Assembly (NCBI GenBank): GCA_017302035.1
Contig: JAFLEA010000007.1
Location: 1 to 64,000, forward strand
Source of the DNA: Lysobacterales bacterium
Lineage (GTDB): Bacteria > Pseudomonadota > Gammaproteobacteria > Xanthomonadales > Xanthomonadaceae
Direction: 5' to 3'
Length of the DNA stretch: 64,000 nucleotides
Shown: piece after piece, positions 1 through 13,357 of the stretch
How positions within the stretch are numbered: the first letter of the stretch is position 1
How the letters are laid out: each line of letters begins with the position of its first letter
Program-made: the position numbers and the translations under genes
The notes under the pieces: generated by a model
Databases searched by the model: none
The model's input: the letters and a program-made list of their open reading frames with translations, nothing else
Told to the model about the DNA's origin: nothing

Positions 1-1920
1 CGCGTCGCGTTCGGCGAAGGTCGGCGGCATCGCCCCCTCCAGGCGCCAGGCGCGCAGGCGGCGCTGGCACAGGTCCGGCGCCGTATCGACCGCGGCCAGG
101 CCCAGCGGCCAGCAAGCCTCGGCCTGCTCCACCGTTTCCGGGCGCGGCAGCGGATCGGCGTCGCCCGGCGCACGCGGCAGGCTGTCGATGGTCTCCAGCA
201 GCAGCGGCAGCGCGGTGATCGCGCCGTACTGCCCCGGCAGCGGCGTCCCGTCCGGCCGCCCGACCCAGACCCCGACCGTGTAGCGACGGGTACCGCCGAT
301 CGCCCACGCATCGCGGAAGCCGTAGCTGGTGCCGGTTTTCCACGCCACCGCCGGCCGCGCAGCGGTGTCGAACACCGCCGGCGCCTGGCCCGGACGCGGG
401 TTCGACTGCAGGATCTCGCGCACGATCCAGGCCGCGCCCGGCGACAGCAACCGGCGCTCGGCCTGCGCCTGGTCCGGGGTATAGCGCACCTGCGCGGCCA
501 CGCCGCCGCGCTGGAACGCCGCGAACGCGCCGACCAGGTCTTCCAGGCGCACGCCGGTTCCGCCCAGGATCAGCGCCAGGCTGGGCCGGGTCCCGCGCGG
601 GAAGCGCAGCGGCAAGCCGGCGTGGTCCAGGCGCGCGGCGAAGCGCGCCGGGCCGACCCGGTCGAGCAGGTCCACCGCCGGCACGTTCAGCGACAGCCGC
701 AACGCGGTGGCGGCACTGACCGGCCCGTTGAACGCCTCGCCGAAGTTGCCCGGCCGGTAGCCGCCGAAATCCTGCGGCGCGTCCACCAGCAGGCTTTCCG
801 AATGGATCAGCCCGTCGTCCAGGGCCATGCCGTACAGGAACGGCTTGAGCGTGGACCCCGGCGAGCGCCAGGCCCGGACCATGTCCACGTGGCCCAACCG
901 TTCGCGGTCGCCGAACGCCACCGAGCCGACATAGGCACGCGCCTCCATGCTCGCGTTGTCCACCACCAGCAGCGCGGCCGAGGTGCGCGGCGGCAGCGCG
1001 GCGAAGTAGGCCGACACCCGCTCCTCCAGCGCGCGCTGCAAGTCGGCGTCGAGGGTGGTGGCGATGCGCTGCGCGCCCGGTCGCGCCTGACGCAGGCGCT
1101 GGGCCAGCAGCGCCGCATGCACCGGCACCTGCAGCGAGCGCGCCACCACCGGCTCGACCCTTGCGTCCTCGACCTGCTCCGCGGTCCACACGCCCAGCGC
1201 CTGCATCCGCGCCAGCACCTTGTCGCGCGCGCTGCGCGCCTGGTCGGGATGGCGGTCCGGGCGCAACCGGCTGGGTGCCTGCGGCAGCACCGCCAGCAGC
1301 GCGGCCTCGGCGTGCGACAGGCCCGAGGCCGGCTTGCCCAGATAGGCCCAGCTGGCCGCCTCCACGCCTTCGATGGCGCCGCCGAACGGTGCCCGCTCCA
1401 GGTACAGCTGCAGGATCTGGTCCTTGGACAGGCGCGCCTCCAGCTGCAGCGCACGCGCGACCTGGCGCAGCTTCCCCGCCACGCTGCGGGTGTCGCCGCC
1501 GTCGAGGATCCGCGCGACCTGCATGGTCAGGGTGGAGCCGCCGGAAACGATGCCGCCGCTGCGCAGCCACTGCCCGGCGGCGCGCGCCATGGCCAGCGGG
1601 TTGACCCCCGGGTGCCAGCGGAACCAGCGGTCCTCGTAGTTCAGCAAGGCCTGCAGGTACAGCGGTGACACGGCGCCTGGATCGGCCGGATAGCGCCACA
1701 CGCCCTCGTCGTCGGCGAAGGCGCGCAGCGGCGCGCCGTCGGCGGCGACCACCACACTGGCGCTGCCGGAAGCGCGCGGCAACGGGGGCGGGAAGGCCAG
1801 GTCCAGCACCAACACCGCGACCAGGACCGCCACCGCGCCCCAGCGCAGCCATGGCAGCAGCCGTCGCAGCGCACTGCGCCGGCCATTCAACGTGGCGGCC
1901 TCATCTGCCGTCATTGCCAT
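1..1920 (-). CDS. pbpC: Penicillin-binding protein 1C, C-terminus beyond window edge
   Basis: Bifunctional peptidoglycan glycosyltransferase/transpeptidase of the PBP1C type, anchored in the inner membrane and acting in the periplasm. 640 residues are visible with no stop, so roughly the last 130-150 residues (usually a small beta-rich C-terminal domain) are outside. Reading from the ATG at 1920, a hydrophobic anchor lies at about residues 25-45. The GT51 glycosyltransferase domain follows, with its catalytic Glu at E96 in LNYEDRWF. The transpeptidase domain has S356-T-L-K, then SLN, then the KTGTS box at K528. PBP1C genes commonly sit beside an alpha-2-macroglobulin gene, which would lie off the left edge. 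Family assignment is secure. Confidence 0.93.
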   Translation of the reverse strand, partial: MAMTADEAATLNGRRSALRRLLPWLRWGAVAVLVAVLVLDLAFPPPLPRASGSASVVVAADGAPLRAFADDEGVWRYPADPGAVSPLYLQALLNYEDRWFRWHPGVNPLAMARAAGQWLRSGGIVSGGSTLTMQVARILDGGDTRSVAGKLRQVARALQLEARLSKDQILQLYLERAPFGGAIEGVEAASWAYLGKPASGLSHAEAALLAVLPQAPSRLRPDRHPDQARSARDKVLARMQALGVWTAEQVEDARVEPVVARSLQVPVHAALLAQRLRQARPGAQRIATTLDADLQRALEERVSAYFAALPPRTSAALLVVDNASMEARAYVGSVAFGDRERLGHVDMVRAWRSPGSTLKPFLYGMALDDGLIHSESLLVDAPQDFGGYRPGNFGEAFNGPVSAATALRLSLNVPAVDLLDRVGPARFAARLDHAGLPLRFPRGTRPSLALILGGTGVRLEDLVGAFAAFQRGGVAAQVRYTPDQAQAERRLLSPGAAWIVREILQSNPRPGQAPAVFDTAARPAVAWKTGTSYGFRDAWAIGGTRRYTVGVWVGRPDGTPLPGQYGAITALPLLLETIDSLPRAPGDADPLPRPETVEQAEACWPLGLAAVDTAPDLCQRRLRAWRLEGAMPPTFAERDA

Positions 1921-2124
1921 ACACCACGAGCCATCCGGTCATTTGAATCCATCGTGCGCGGCGGCGAAAGAGCCGCCAGCACCCGGGTCCCGGCGCACGC
2001 CGGGCCGCAGTGACTGAAGCCAGCGCCTGGGCATCGGCGCTGGCGGCTTGGCGGAGAAACGCGCCGGCGGCGGCCCCGGGCCTTGGGCCTGGATCCTCGT
2101 GCATGCGACCCCGGAAAGAGAAAC

Positions 2125-2143
2125 GGGGCCGGAATCCGGCCCC
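2125..2143 (-). terminator. Rho-independent terminator of the acyl-CoA dehydrogenase gene
   Basis: A perfect 8-bp inverted repeat with a 3-base loop (GGGGCCGG/CCGGCCCC) lies just past the stop of the minus-strand gene that ends at 2172. Read on minus it is followed by GTTTCTCTTT, a reasonable U-rich tail. Confidence 0.7.
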
Positions 2144-2171
2144 ATTCTGGATCGATGCATGGACTCCGGCC

Positions 2172-3320
<1,149 letters not shown>

Positions 3321-3387
3321 GGGGACCCCCTCCGGTCCTGGCAACTGTGCCAATTGTAACCATCGCGCCCCCTGCAGCGTGCGCGGC

Positions 3388-3417
3388 TTGACCGCGGGCA
3401 GGCCGGGACGCAACAAT
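3388..3417 (+). promoter_or_regulatory. Candidate sigma70 promoter of the sahR-metH operon
   Basis: TTGACC at 3388-3393 and AACAAT at 3412-3417 are separated by 18 bases. This would start transcription near 3424, inside the palindrome at 3418-3443. Inferred by eye. Confidence 0.4.
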
Positions 3418-3443
3418 TATCTTTATATCGCGATAGGAAGATA
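3418..3443 (+). promoter_or_regulatory. Palindromic operator overlapping the sahR ribosome-binding site
   Basis: TATCTT, 2 bases, TATCGCGATA, 2 bases, AAGATA forms a 26-bp palindrome in which only two symmetric base pairs fail. The right arm contains the Shine-Dalgarno AGGAAG and lies 3 bases before the ATG. An ArsR-family dimer bound here would cover the probable transcription start, so autoregulation of the regulator-metH operon is the natural reading. Confidence 0.65.
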
Positions 3444-3446
3444 TTT

Positions 3447-4376
3447 ATGGATCTCGAAGACTGGTCCGTCCGGCTGAAGGTGTTCGCCGATGCCACCCGG
3501 GTGCGCCTGCTGGCCCTGCTGGAGCTGGAGGAACTGACCGTGGCCGAGCTGTCGTCGATCACCCGCCTGGCCCAGCCGCGCGTGTCCACCCACCTGGCCC
3601 GGCTCAAGGAGGCTGGCCTGGTGCGCGACCGCCGCGCCGGCGTGTCGGCCTACTACCGCTTCGACGAGGCCGCGCTGGACCCGGCCCAGCGCGCGCTGTG
3701 GCAGGCGCTGAGCACCGGCAGCGACGACCCGCTGCTGCGCCAGGACGCCGAGCGCCTGCCCGCCGTGCTGGCCGCGCGCGCCGCCGACCAGAACTGGGCC
3801 GACAGCGTGGCCGGCGACATGGAGCGCCACTACTCGCCCGGCCGCACCTGGGAAGCGCTGGCGCGCAGCGCCCTGCCGCTGCTGGAGACCGGCGACGTGC
3901 TCGACATCGCCTCCGGCGACGGCGTGCTGGCCGAACTGCTGGCGCCGCATTCGCGCCGCTACGTGTGCATCGACACCAGCGCGCGGGTGGTGGCCGCCGC
4001 CAGCGAGCGCCTGAGCCGGCTGCGCAATGTCGAGGTACGCGAGGCCGACATGCACGCGCTGCCGTTCAAGGACGGCAGCTTCGACCTGGTGGTGCTGATG
4101 CACGCGCTTACCTACTCGGCCAGGCCGGCGCAGGCCGTGGCCGAGGCCGCACGGGTGCTGCGCAAGGGCGGCAGCCTGCTGCTGAGCAGCCTGGCCCGGC
4201 ACGAGCACAAGGCGGTGGTGGAGACCTACGGCCACGTCAACCTGGGCTTCCCCGGCAAGGAGCTGCGCAGGTTCGCCGAGAAGGCCGGACTGGAAGTCAC
4301 CAGCCTGGAAACCGTCACCCGCGAGCGCCGCCCGCCGCACTTCGAGGTGATCTCGCTGATCGGTAGCAAGCCGTGA
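3447..4376 (+). CDS. ArsR-family regulator fused to a SAM-dependent methyltransferase domain (SahR-like)
   Basis: 309 residues. The N-terminal ~90 residues are an ArsR-type winged helix ([20 protein letters not shown] as recognition region). The rest is a class I methyltransferase fold with motif [10 protein letters not shown] at about residues 151-159. No metal-binding Cys cluster is evident. The stop overlaps the start of metH by four bases (GTGA), so the genes are translationally coupled. ArsR-type regulators beside metH include SahR, a repressor of methionine-cycle genes that senses S-adenosylhomocysteine. The methyltransferase-like domain could be the SAH/SAM sensor rather than an enzyme; that point is inference. 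A palindrome directly upstream suggests autoregulation. Confidence 0.8.
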   Translation: MDLEDWSVRLKVFADATRVRLLALLELEELTVAELSSITRLAQPRVSTHLARLKEAGLVRDRRAGVSAYYRFDEAALDPAQRALWQALSTGSDDPLLRQDAERLPAVLAARAADQNWADSVAGDMERHYSPGRTWEALARSALPLLETGDVLDIASGDGVLAELLAPHSRRYVCIDTSARVVAAASERLSRLRNVEVREADMHALPFKDGSFDLVVLMHALTYSARPAQAVAEAARVLRKGGSLLLSSLARHEHKAVVETYGHVNLGFPGKELRRFAEKAGLEVTSLETVTRERRPPHFEVISLIGSKP

Positions 4377-5490
4377 GCCAGGCCATGGACCAGGCACGGT
4401 CCCATCGCCTGCCGTGGCTGCACCCGCGGCGCGTGGCCCTGCTCGAACGGGCATTGCACGAGCGCATCCTGGTCATCGACGGCGCCATGGGCACGATGAT
4501 TCAGCGCCACGAACTGCAGGAAGCCGACTACCGCGGCGAGCGTTTCGCCGACGGTTTCGATGGCGCCCATCATCCGGCCCACGAGGGCCACGGCCCGCAC
4601 TGCGGCCACGACCTGAAGGGCAACAACGACCTGCTGCTGCTGACCCGGCCCGAACTGATCGCCGGCATCCACCGCGCCTACCTGGAGGCCGGCGCCGACC
4701 TGGTGGAAACCAACACCTTCAATGCCACCTCGGTCAGCCAGGCCGACTACCACCTGGAGCACCTGGTCTACGAACTGAACAAGGCCGGCGCCCGGGTCGC
4801 GCGCGACGCCTGCGATGCGGTGGAGGCGACCACGCCCGACCAGCCGCGCTTCGTCATCGGCGTGCTCGGCCCCACCAGCCGCACCGCCTCGATCAGCCCG
4901 GACGTCAACGACCCCGGCTTCCGCAACACCAGCTTCGACGAGCTGCGCGCGACCTACCGCGAGGCGGTCGAAGGCCTGATCGACGGCGGCGCCGACACGC
5001 TGATGGTCGAGACCATCTTCGACACGCTCAACGCCAAGGCCGCGCTGTACGCCGTCGAGGAAGCCTTCGACGGTCGCGGCGCGCGCCTGCCGGTGATGAT
5101 CTCCGGCACGATCACCGACGCCTCCGGCCGCACCCTGTCCGGGCAGACCGCCGAGGCTTTCCATGCCTCGCTGGCGCACGCGCGGCCGTTGTCGATCGGC
5201 CTGAACTGCGCGCTCGGCGCCAGGGACCTGCGCCCGCACGTGGAGGCGCTGTCGGAGGTGTCGCCCTTCTACGTCAGCGCGCACCCCAACGCCGGCCTGC
5301 CCAACGCCTTCGGCGGCTACGACGAGACCCCGGAGGAAATGGCCGAGGTGCTGCGCGAATTCGCCGAATCGGGCTTGCTCAACCTGGTCGGCGGCTGCTG
5401 CGGCACCACCCCCGACCACATCCGCGCCATCGCCGAAGCGGTGCGCGGGCTGCCGCCGCGAGGCCCCCGGCAAGTGCTGGAGCAGGCTGC

Positions 5491-5494
<4 letters not shown>
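4373..5494 (+). CDS. metH: Methionine synthase, homocysteine-binding module (split MetH, part 1)
   Basis: Corresponds to the N-terminal homocysteine-binding barrel of cobalamin-dependent methionine synthase, which binds zinc-activated homocysteine and accepts the methyl group. 373 residues from a GTG. The typical opening [16 protein letters not shown] is present. The zinc-binding cysteines appear as GLNCALGA (C279) and GGCCGTT (C342, C343). The gene overlaps the regulator upstream and the second MetH module downstream, each by a GTGA junction. E. coli has one ~1,230-residue polypeptide, whereas here the enzyme is two proteins. The overlapping start, intact reading frames and known occurrence of split MetH in Xanthomonas relatives argue against a sequencing frameshift. 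Confidence 0.92.
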
Positions 5495-8184
<2,690 letters not shown>

Positions 8185-8208
8185 TCCACCACTCCGGGGC
8201 CGGCCGGG

Positions 8209-11200
8209 TCAGCCGCGCGCGGCGAGCTGGCCCAGTTTCTGCACCGCCACCGACAGGGTCGGATAGTCCAGGGTCACCTGCTCCGACAACTCCGACAGCA
8301 TGCCCAGGGTGAAGCGCAGGGCCGCATCGTCGCGCTGCAGCCAGTTGCGCACCTTGGCGTCGGCGTCGGCGCCCGGCTGCGACAGCGCCTGGCCGGCGAG
8401 CACCCGGTGGTGCGCCGACAACTCGTCGCGCATCACCCCGCGGGCCACCGCGTGCCAGCGCCCGTCCACGCCCAGCGCGTCGATCTGCTCGAACAGCCAC
8501 GGCAGCTTGAGCGCGTCGCCCAGGCGGAAGTGCACGCGCGAGACGTCCACCGGCTTGAGCTTGCGCGAATGGGCCAGTTCGATGATGTCGAACGCCGGCT
8601 CCAGGTACGGCAGCTCGGCCAGCTGCTGGGCCAGCTTCGGCGGCATGCCCTTGTCGCGCCATTCGCGCAGCGAGGCCTCGTAGGCCGGGCGCTGCGAATC
8701 GGACAGCACGCCCGAGGCCTCGCGGATGGCGTTGAACGGATCGCGGTAACGCTCCACCGCCGCGGTGATGCTCGGCATCGGTCCGGGGCGGTTGAGCAGC
8801 CAGCGCACGAACGAGCGCTGCAGGTTCCAAACCACCTGCAGGGCGTCGATCTGCGCCGCCTCGGGGAGCTTGCCGTCGAGTGCATCGATCTGGGTCCACA
8901 GCGTGCGTGCGTCCAGGGTCTCGCGGCTGATGGTGTAGGCCTTGGCCACCTCGGCGGGACTGCGGCCGGTGTCCTCCTGCATGCGGAACAGGAAGGTCGC
9001 GCCCATCCGGTTGATGGTGGCGTTGGTCACCGCGGTGGCGATGATCTCGCGCTTGAGGCGGTGGCGCTCCATCTCGGCGGCATATTTCTTCTGCAGCGGT
9101 ACCGGGAAGTAGCGCTGCAGTTCCTTGGACAGATACGGATCCTCGGGAATGTCCGAGTCCAGCAGCTGCTGGAACGCGACCAGCTTGGAGTAGGACAGCA
9201 GCACTGCCAGCTCCGGCCGGGTCATGCCCTGCCCGCGCGCCTTGCGCGCCGACAGTTCCGCGTCCGAAGGCAGGAACTCGATCTGGCGATCGAGCAGGCC
9301 CTGCTGCTCCAGGGTGCGGATGAAGTGCTGCTTGGAGCCGAGCCGCTTGGCGCTCATCCGTTCCATCAGGCTGATCGCCTGGTTCTGCCGGTAGTTGTCC
9401 AGCAGCACCAGCCGCGCGACCTCGTCGGTCATCGAGGCCAGCAACTTGTTGCGCGCCGGCAGGGTCAGCTTCTTGGAGCGGACCACGTCGTTGAGCAGGA
9501 TCTTGATGTTCACCTCGTGGTCGGAGGTGTCCACGCCGGCGGAGTTGTCGATGAAGTCGGTGTTGAGCAGGACCCCGTTGTGCGCGGCCTCGATGCGGCC
9601 AAGCTGGGTGAAGCCCAGGTTGCCGCCCTCGCCCACCACCCGGCAGCGCAGCTGGCCACCGTTGACCCGCAGGGCGTTGTTGGCGCGGTCGCCGACGTCG
9701 GCGTTCTGCTCGCTGGAGGCCTTGACGTAGGTGCCGATGCCGCCGTTCCAGAGCAGGTCCACCGGCGCCTTCAGCACCGCCGACATCAGCTCGTTGGGCG
9801 AGAGCGACTTCACGTCGTCGGCCAGACCCAGCGCCGCGCGGACCTGGGGGGTGATCTCGATCGACTTGGCGCTGCGCGGATGCACGCCGCCGCCCTTGCT
9901 GATCAGCCTGGTGTCGTAATCGGCCCAGCTGGAGCGCGACAGCTTGAACATGCGCTCGCGCTCGGCGAAGGAGCGTGCCGCATCCGGGTCCGGGTCCAGG
10001 AAGATGTGGCGGTGGTCGAACGCGGCGATCAGGCGGATGTGCTTCGAAAGCAGCATGCCGTTGCCGAACACGTCGCCGGACATGTCGCCCACGCCCACGC
10101 AGGTGAAGTCCTCGCTCTGGCAGTCGCGGCCGAGGGCACGGAAGTGGCGCTTGACCGACTCCCACGCGCCGCGGGCGGTGATGCCCATGCCCTTGTGGTC
10201 GTAGCCGACCGAGCCGCCGGAGGCGAACGCGTCGCCGAGCCAGAACCCGTGCGCCAGGGCCAGGCCGTTGGCGATGTCGGAGAAGGTCGCCGTGCCCTTG
10301 TCGGCGGCGACCACCAGGTACGGATCGTCCTGGTCGTGGCGGACCACGTCGCGGGGCGGGACGATCTTGTTGTCGACGATGTTGTCGGTGATGTCGAGCA
10401 GGCCCTGGATGAACAGCTTGTAGCAGGCCACGCCCTCGGCCTGGACCGCGTCGCGGTCGCCGCCCGGCGGCGATTGCTTGACGAAGAAGCCGCCCTTGGC
10501 GCCGACCGGCACGATCACCGTGTTCTTCACCATCTGCGCCTTGACCAGACCCAGCACCTCGGTGCGGAAGTCCTCGCGCCGGTCCGACCAGCGCAGGCCG
10601 CCGCGGGCCACCGGGCCGAAGCGCAGGTGCACGCCTTCCACGCGCGGACCGTAGACGAAGATCTCGCGGTACGGGCGCGGCTTCGGCAGGTCCGGCACCT
10701 GCGCCGAGTCGAACTTGAAGCTGATGCAGTGGCCGGGGCGGCCGTCGGCGCCCATCTGGAAATAGCTGGTGCGCAGGGTCGCGTCGATCGCGCCGATGAA
10801 ACCGCGCAGGATGCGGTCGTCGTCCAGGCTGGAAACGCGGTCCAGCAGCTTCAGCAACGCGTTGCGCGCCGCGGCCTCCTGGCCGGCGCGGTCGGCGCCG
10901 CGCGCGTCGACCACGTCCTGCAGCACCTTGACCACGGTCTCGTCGCCGGCGGCGAGCACGCGCAGCTGCTCGACCAGGCGCTGCTGCCCGGCCAGCACCT
11001 CGGCCTTCGACTCGCGGCCGGTGGCCGGGTGGAAGCGCGCCTCGAACAGTTCCACCAGCAGGCGCGCCAGCAGCGGGTAGCGGCCCAGGGTCTCCTCGAC
11101 GTAGTTCTGCGAGAACGGCACCCCGGTCTGCAGCAGGTATTTCCAGTAGCCGCGCAACAGGGACACCTGGCGCCAGTCCAGGGCGGCGGCCAGGACCAGG

Positions 11201-13233
11201 CGATTGAGCCCGTCGTTCTCGGCGCGGCCCGCCCAGATCGCGGCGAAGGCCTGCTCGAACTGCGGCGCGAGGCGAGCGACGTCGATCGCTCCGCCCGTCG
11301 GCTCGACCTCGAAGTCCTGGATGTGCACCGGCTGGGTGCCGCCCTCGGGCAGGTTGGCGAACAACCGGTACGGGTGCTCGGTGATGACCTTCAGCCCCAT
11401 GTTCTCCATCAGCGGCAGCACGTCCGACAACGGGATGTCGTGGTCCTGGCGATACAGCTTCAGGCGCAGGTTGGTGCTGCCCTCGCGGGCGACCGCGTGC
11501 AGGCTCAGGCGCAGGTCGTCCGGGCCGGCCAGCGCGGCGAGCTGCTCGACGTCGTTGGCGGCCAGCTCCGGCGAGATCTCCTCGATGTAGCCGGCCGGCA
11601 GGGCGCGGCCGTAGGTGCCGGCCAGACGCAGGCCCTCGGCCTCGCCATGGCGGGCGACCAGCAGTTCGCGCAGGTCGTCCTGCCAGTTGCGCAGCAGATG
11701 GGCCAGGCGACGCTCCAGCTCGGCGGTATCCAGGCCGGTGGCGGCGCCGGCGCGCGGGCGCACGATCAGGTGCAGCTGGGCCAGCGGCGATTCGCCCAGG
11801 ACCACGCTGGAGTCGACCTGGTCGCTGCCCAGCGCGTCCTTCAGCAGCGCCTCGATGCGCAGGCGCACGTCGGTGTTGAAGCGCTCGCGCGGGATGTAGA
11901 CCAGGGCCGAGAAGAAACGGCCGTAGCGGTCGCGGCGCAGGAACAGGCGGCTGCGCACCCGCTCCTGCAGGCTCAGCACGCCGATCGCGGTGCGGTACAG
12001 CTCCTCCTCGCCGGCCTGGAACAGTTCCTCGCGCGGCAGGGTTTCCAGGATGTGGCGCAGGGCCTTGCCGCTGTGGCTGTTCGGCGACAGGCCGCTGCGG
12101 CGCATGACGTGCTCGAAGCGCTCGCGCACCAGCGGGATCTCCCACGGGCGGCGGTTGTAGGCGGCCGAGGTGTACATGCCGAGGAAGCGCTGCTCGCCGA
12201 CGATCGTCCCGTTGGCGTCGAACTCGAGCACGCCGATGTAGTCCATGTAGCCCTTGCGGTGGATCCGCGAGCGGGCATTGGTCTTGGTCAGGATCAGCGC
12301 CTCGCTGGAGCCGGCGCGGTTGAGGCCGTGCGCGGCCAGCGACGTCACCGGCCGCGGCGCCGAGGTGTCCTTGCCGCGCATCAGGCCCAGGCCCGAGCCT
12401 TCGACCGGCGCCAGCACCGACTCGCCGCCCTGCTTGACCACCTTGTACTCGCGGTAACCGTAGAGGGTGAAATGGTCGGCCGCGGCCCAGCGCAGGAACT
12501 CCTGCGCCTCGCGCCGGCCGGTATCGTCCACCGGCATGCGCCGGGTGGCCAGATCATCGGCCAGCACCTGCATGCGCTCGCGCATCAGGCCCCAGTCGGC
12601 GACCACCGCGCGGACCTCGTCCAGCACCGCGGCCAGGCGCTGCTCGATGGCGCGCATCGCCGCCGGCACCTGGCGGTCGATCTCCAGCAACATCAGCGAC
12701 TCGGCCTTGCCCTCGCCCACCGCCAGCAGCTTGCCGGCCGGATCGCGGGACATGCGCACCAGCGGATGGCCGAGTACGTGCACGCCCACGCCCATCTCGG
12801 CCAGGGCCATGCTCACCGAGTCGACCAGGAACGGCATGTCGTCGTTGACGATCTGCAGCACCGTGTACTGCGACTCCCAGCCGTCTTCCTTCAGGGAGGG
12901 ATTGAACGCCCGCACGTTGGCCACGCCCGGCTTGCGCTTGCGCGCGAACTCCAGCATGTCGATGCCGATCGCCGCCCAGGCCTGCGGCGGGTGCTGCGGG
13001 TATTCGTCCTCTTGCAGACGGCGGTAGAACTCGCCCAGGAACTCCTGCAGTTCGGCCTGGCCTGCCGCCGGTGCCTGGCGGCGTGCGGCGGCGAACACAG
13101 GCTCCAGCGAGAAACGCTCCCCTGCCTGGACTTCGCCGCTGGACTGGCCGGGCTTGCCGCCTGCGGCGCGCGCCGGTGCCCGGCCGGTGGCCGGCTTGCG
13201 GGTCCGCTTGGCTTCGGAAGAGGGGGATTTCAT
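8209..13233 (-). CDS. gdhB: NAD-specific glutamate dehydrogenase, large (180-kDa) class
   Basis: 1,674 residues, the size of the large NAD-GDH class. The enzyme oxidatively deaminates glutamate to 2-oxoglutarate and ammonia in the cytoplasm. The long N-terminal half carries regulatory ACT-like regions. The catalytic core is unmistakable: FGPVARGGLRWSDRREDFRT, then KNTVIVPVGAKGGF, which contains active-site lysines. I chose the ATG at 13233 (MKSPSSEAKRTRK); frames continuing upstream would run into the divergent tetR gene and its promoter. The first ~35 residues are basic and Ala/Gly-rich, typical of these proteins. It stands alone, convergent with metH. Confidence 0.92.
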   Translation of the reverse strand: MKSPSSEAKRTRKPATGRAPARAAGGKPGQSSGEVQAGERFSLEPVFAAARRQAPAAGQAELQEFLGEFYRRLQEDEYPQHPPQAWAAIGIDMLEFARKRKPGVANVRAFNPSLKEDGWESQYTVLQIVNDDMPFLVDSVSMALAEMGVGVHVLGHPLVRMSRDPAGKLLAVGEGKAESLMLLEIDRQVPAAMRAIEQRLAAVLDEVRAVVADWGLMRERMQVLADDLATRRMPVDDTGRREAQEFLRWAAADHFTLYGYREYKVVKQGGESVLAPVEGSGLGLMRGKDTSAPRPVTSLAAHGLNRAGSSEALILTKTNARSRIHRKGYMDYIGVLEFDANGTIVGEQRFLGMYTSAAYNRRPWEIPLVRERFEHVMRRSGLSPNSHSGKALRHILETLPREELFQAGEEELYRTAIGVLSLQERVRSRLFLRRDRYGRFFSALVYIPRERFNTDVRLRIEALLKDALGSDQVDSSVVLGESPLAQLHLIVRPRAGAATGLDTAELERRLAHLLRNWQDDLRELLVARHGEAEGLRLAGTYGRALPAGYIEEISPELAANDVEQLAALAGPDDLRLSLHAVAREGSTNLRLKLYRQDHDIPLSDVLPLMENMGLKVITEHPYRLFANLPEGGTQPVHIQDFEVEPTGGAIDVARLAPQFEQAFAAIWAGRAENDGLNRLVLAAALDWRQVSLLRGYWKYLLQTGVPFSQNYVEETLGRYPLLARLLVELFEARFHPATGRESKAEVLAGQQRLVEQLRVLAAGDETVVKVLQDVVDARGADRAGQEAAARNALLKLLDRVSSLDDDRILRGFIGAIDATLRTSYFQMGADGRPGHCISFKFDSAQVPDLPKPRPYREIFVYGPRVEGVHLRFGPVARGGLRWSDRREDFRTEVLGLVKAQMVKNTVIVPVGAKGGFFVKQSPPGGDRDAVQAEGVACYKLFIQGLLDITDNIVDNKIVPPRDVVRHDQDDPYLVVAADKGTATFSDIANGLALAHGFWLGDAFASGGSVGYDHKGMGITARGAWESVKRHFRALGRDCQSEDFTCVGVGDMSGDVFGNGMLLSKHIRLIAAFDHRHIFLDPDPDAARSFAERERMFKLSRSSWADYDTRLISKGGGVHPRSAKSIEITPQVRAALGLADDVKSLSPNELMSAVLKAPVDLLWNGGIGTYVKASSEQNADVGDRANNALRVNGGQLRCRVVGEGGNLGFTQLGRIEAAHNGVLLNTDFIDNSAGVDTSDHEVNIKILLNDVVRSKKLTLPARNKLLASMTDEVARLVLLDNYRQNQAISLMERMSAKRLGSKQHFIRTLEQQGLLDRQIEFLPSDAELSARKARGQGMTRPELAVLLSYSKLVAFQQLLDSDIPEDPYLSKELQRYFPVPLQKKYAAEMERHRLKREIIATAVTNATINRMGATFLFRMQEDTGRSPAEVAKAYTISRETLDARTLWTQIDALDGKLPEAAQIDALQVVWNLQRSFVRWLLNRPGPMPSITAAVERYRDPFNAIREASGVLSDSQRPAYEASLREWRDKGMPPKLAQQLAELPYLEPAFDIIELAHSRKLKPVDVSRVHFRLGDALKLPWLFEQIDALGVDGRWHAVARGVMRDELSAHHRVLAGQALSQPGADADAKVRNWLQRDDAALRFTLGMLSELSEQVTLDYPTLSVAVQKLGQLAARG

Positions 13234-13335
13234 GAGCTGGAAACTCCGAACGGGTGGAATCGGGCCATTGTAGCCGCCGATCCCGGCGATGCCTTGTTGC
13301 AGCACGGTAAATCGGCCCTCTTCCCTATTATTGAA

Positions 13336-13353
13336 CTGGACGGTATAGTCCAG
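13336..13353 (+). promoter_or_regulatory. TetR-type operator over a TATAGT -10 element
   Basis: CTGGAC, 6 bases, GTCCAG is a perfect 6-6-6 inverted repeat ending 4 bases before the ATG of the tetR gene at 13358. The spacer contains TATAGT (13344-13349), a good -10 hexamer that would put the transcript start at or next to the ATG, so the mRNA may be leaderless. Autorepression is inferred. Confidence 0.55.
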
Positions 13354-13357
13354 CTCC

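Noticed and set aside
3321..3446. SAH or SAM riboswitch before the methionine operon
   Set aside because: The leader is too short and the dominant feature is a DNA palindrome. I could not form the conserved SAH-riboswitch helices.
4414..5490. N-terminal extension of the MetH part 2 frame
   Set aside because: This stretch is out-of-frame reading of the homocysteine module. The conserved protein begins at the GTG at 5491.
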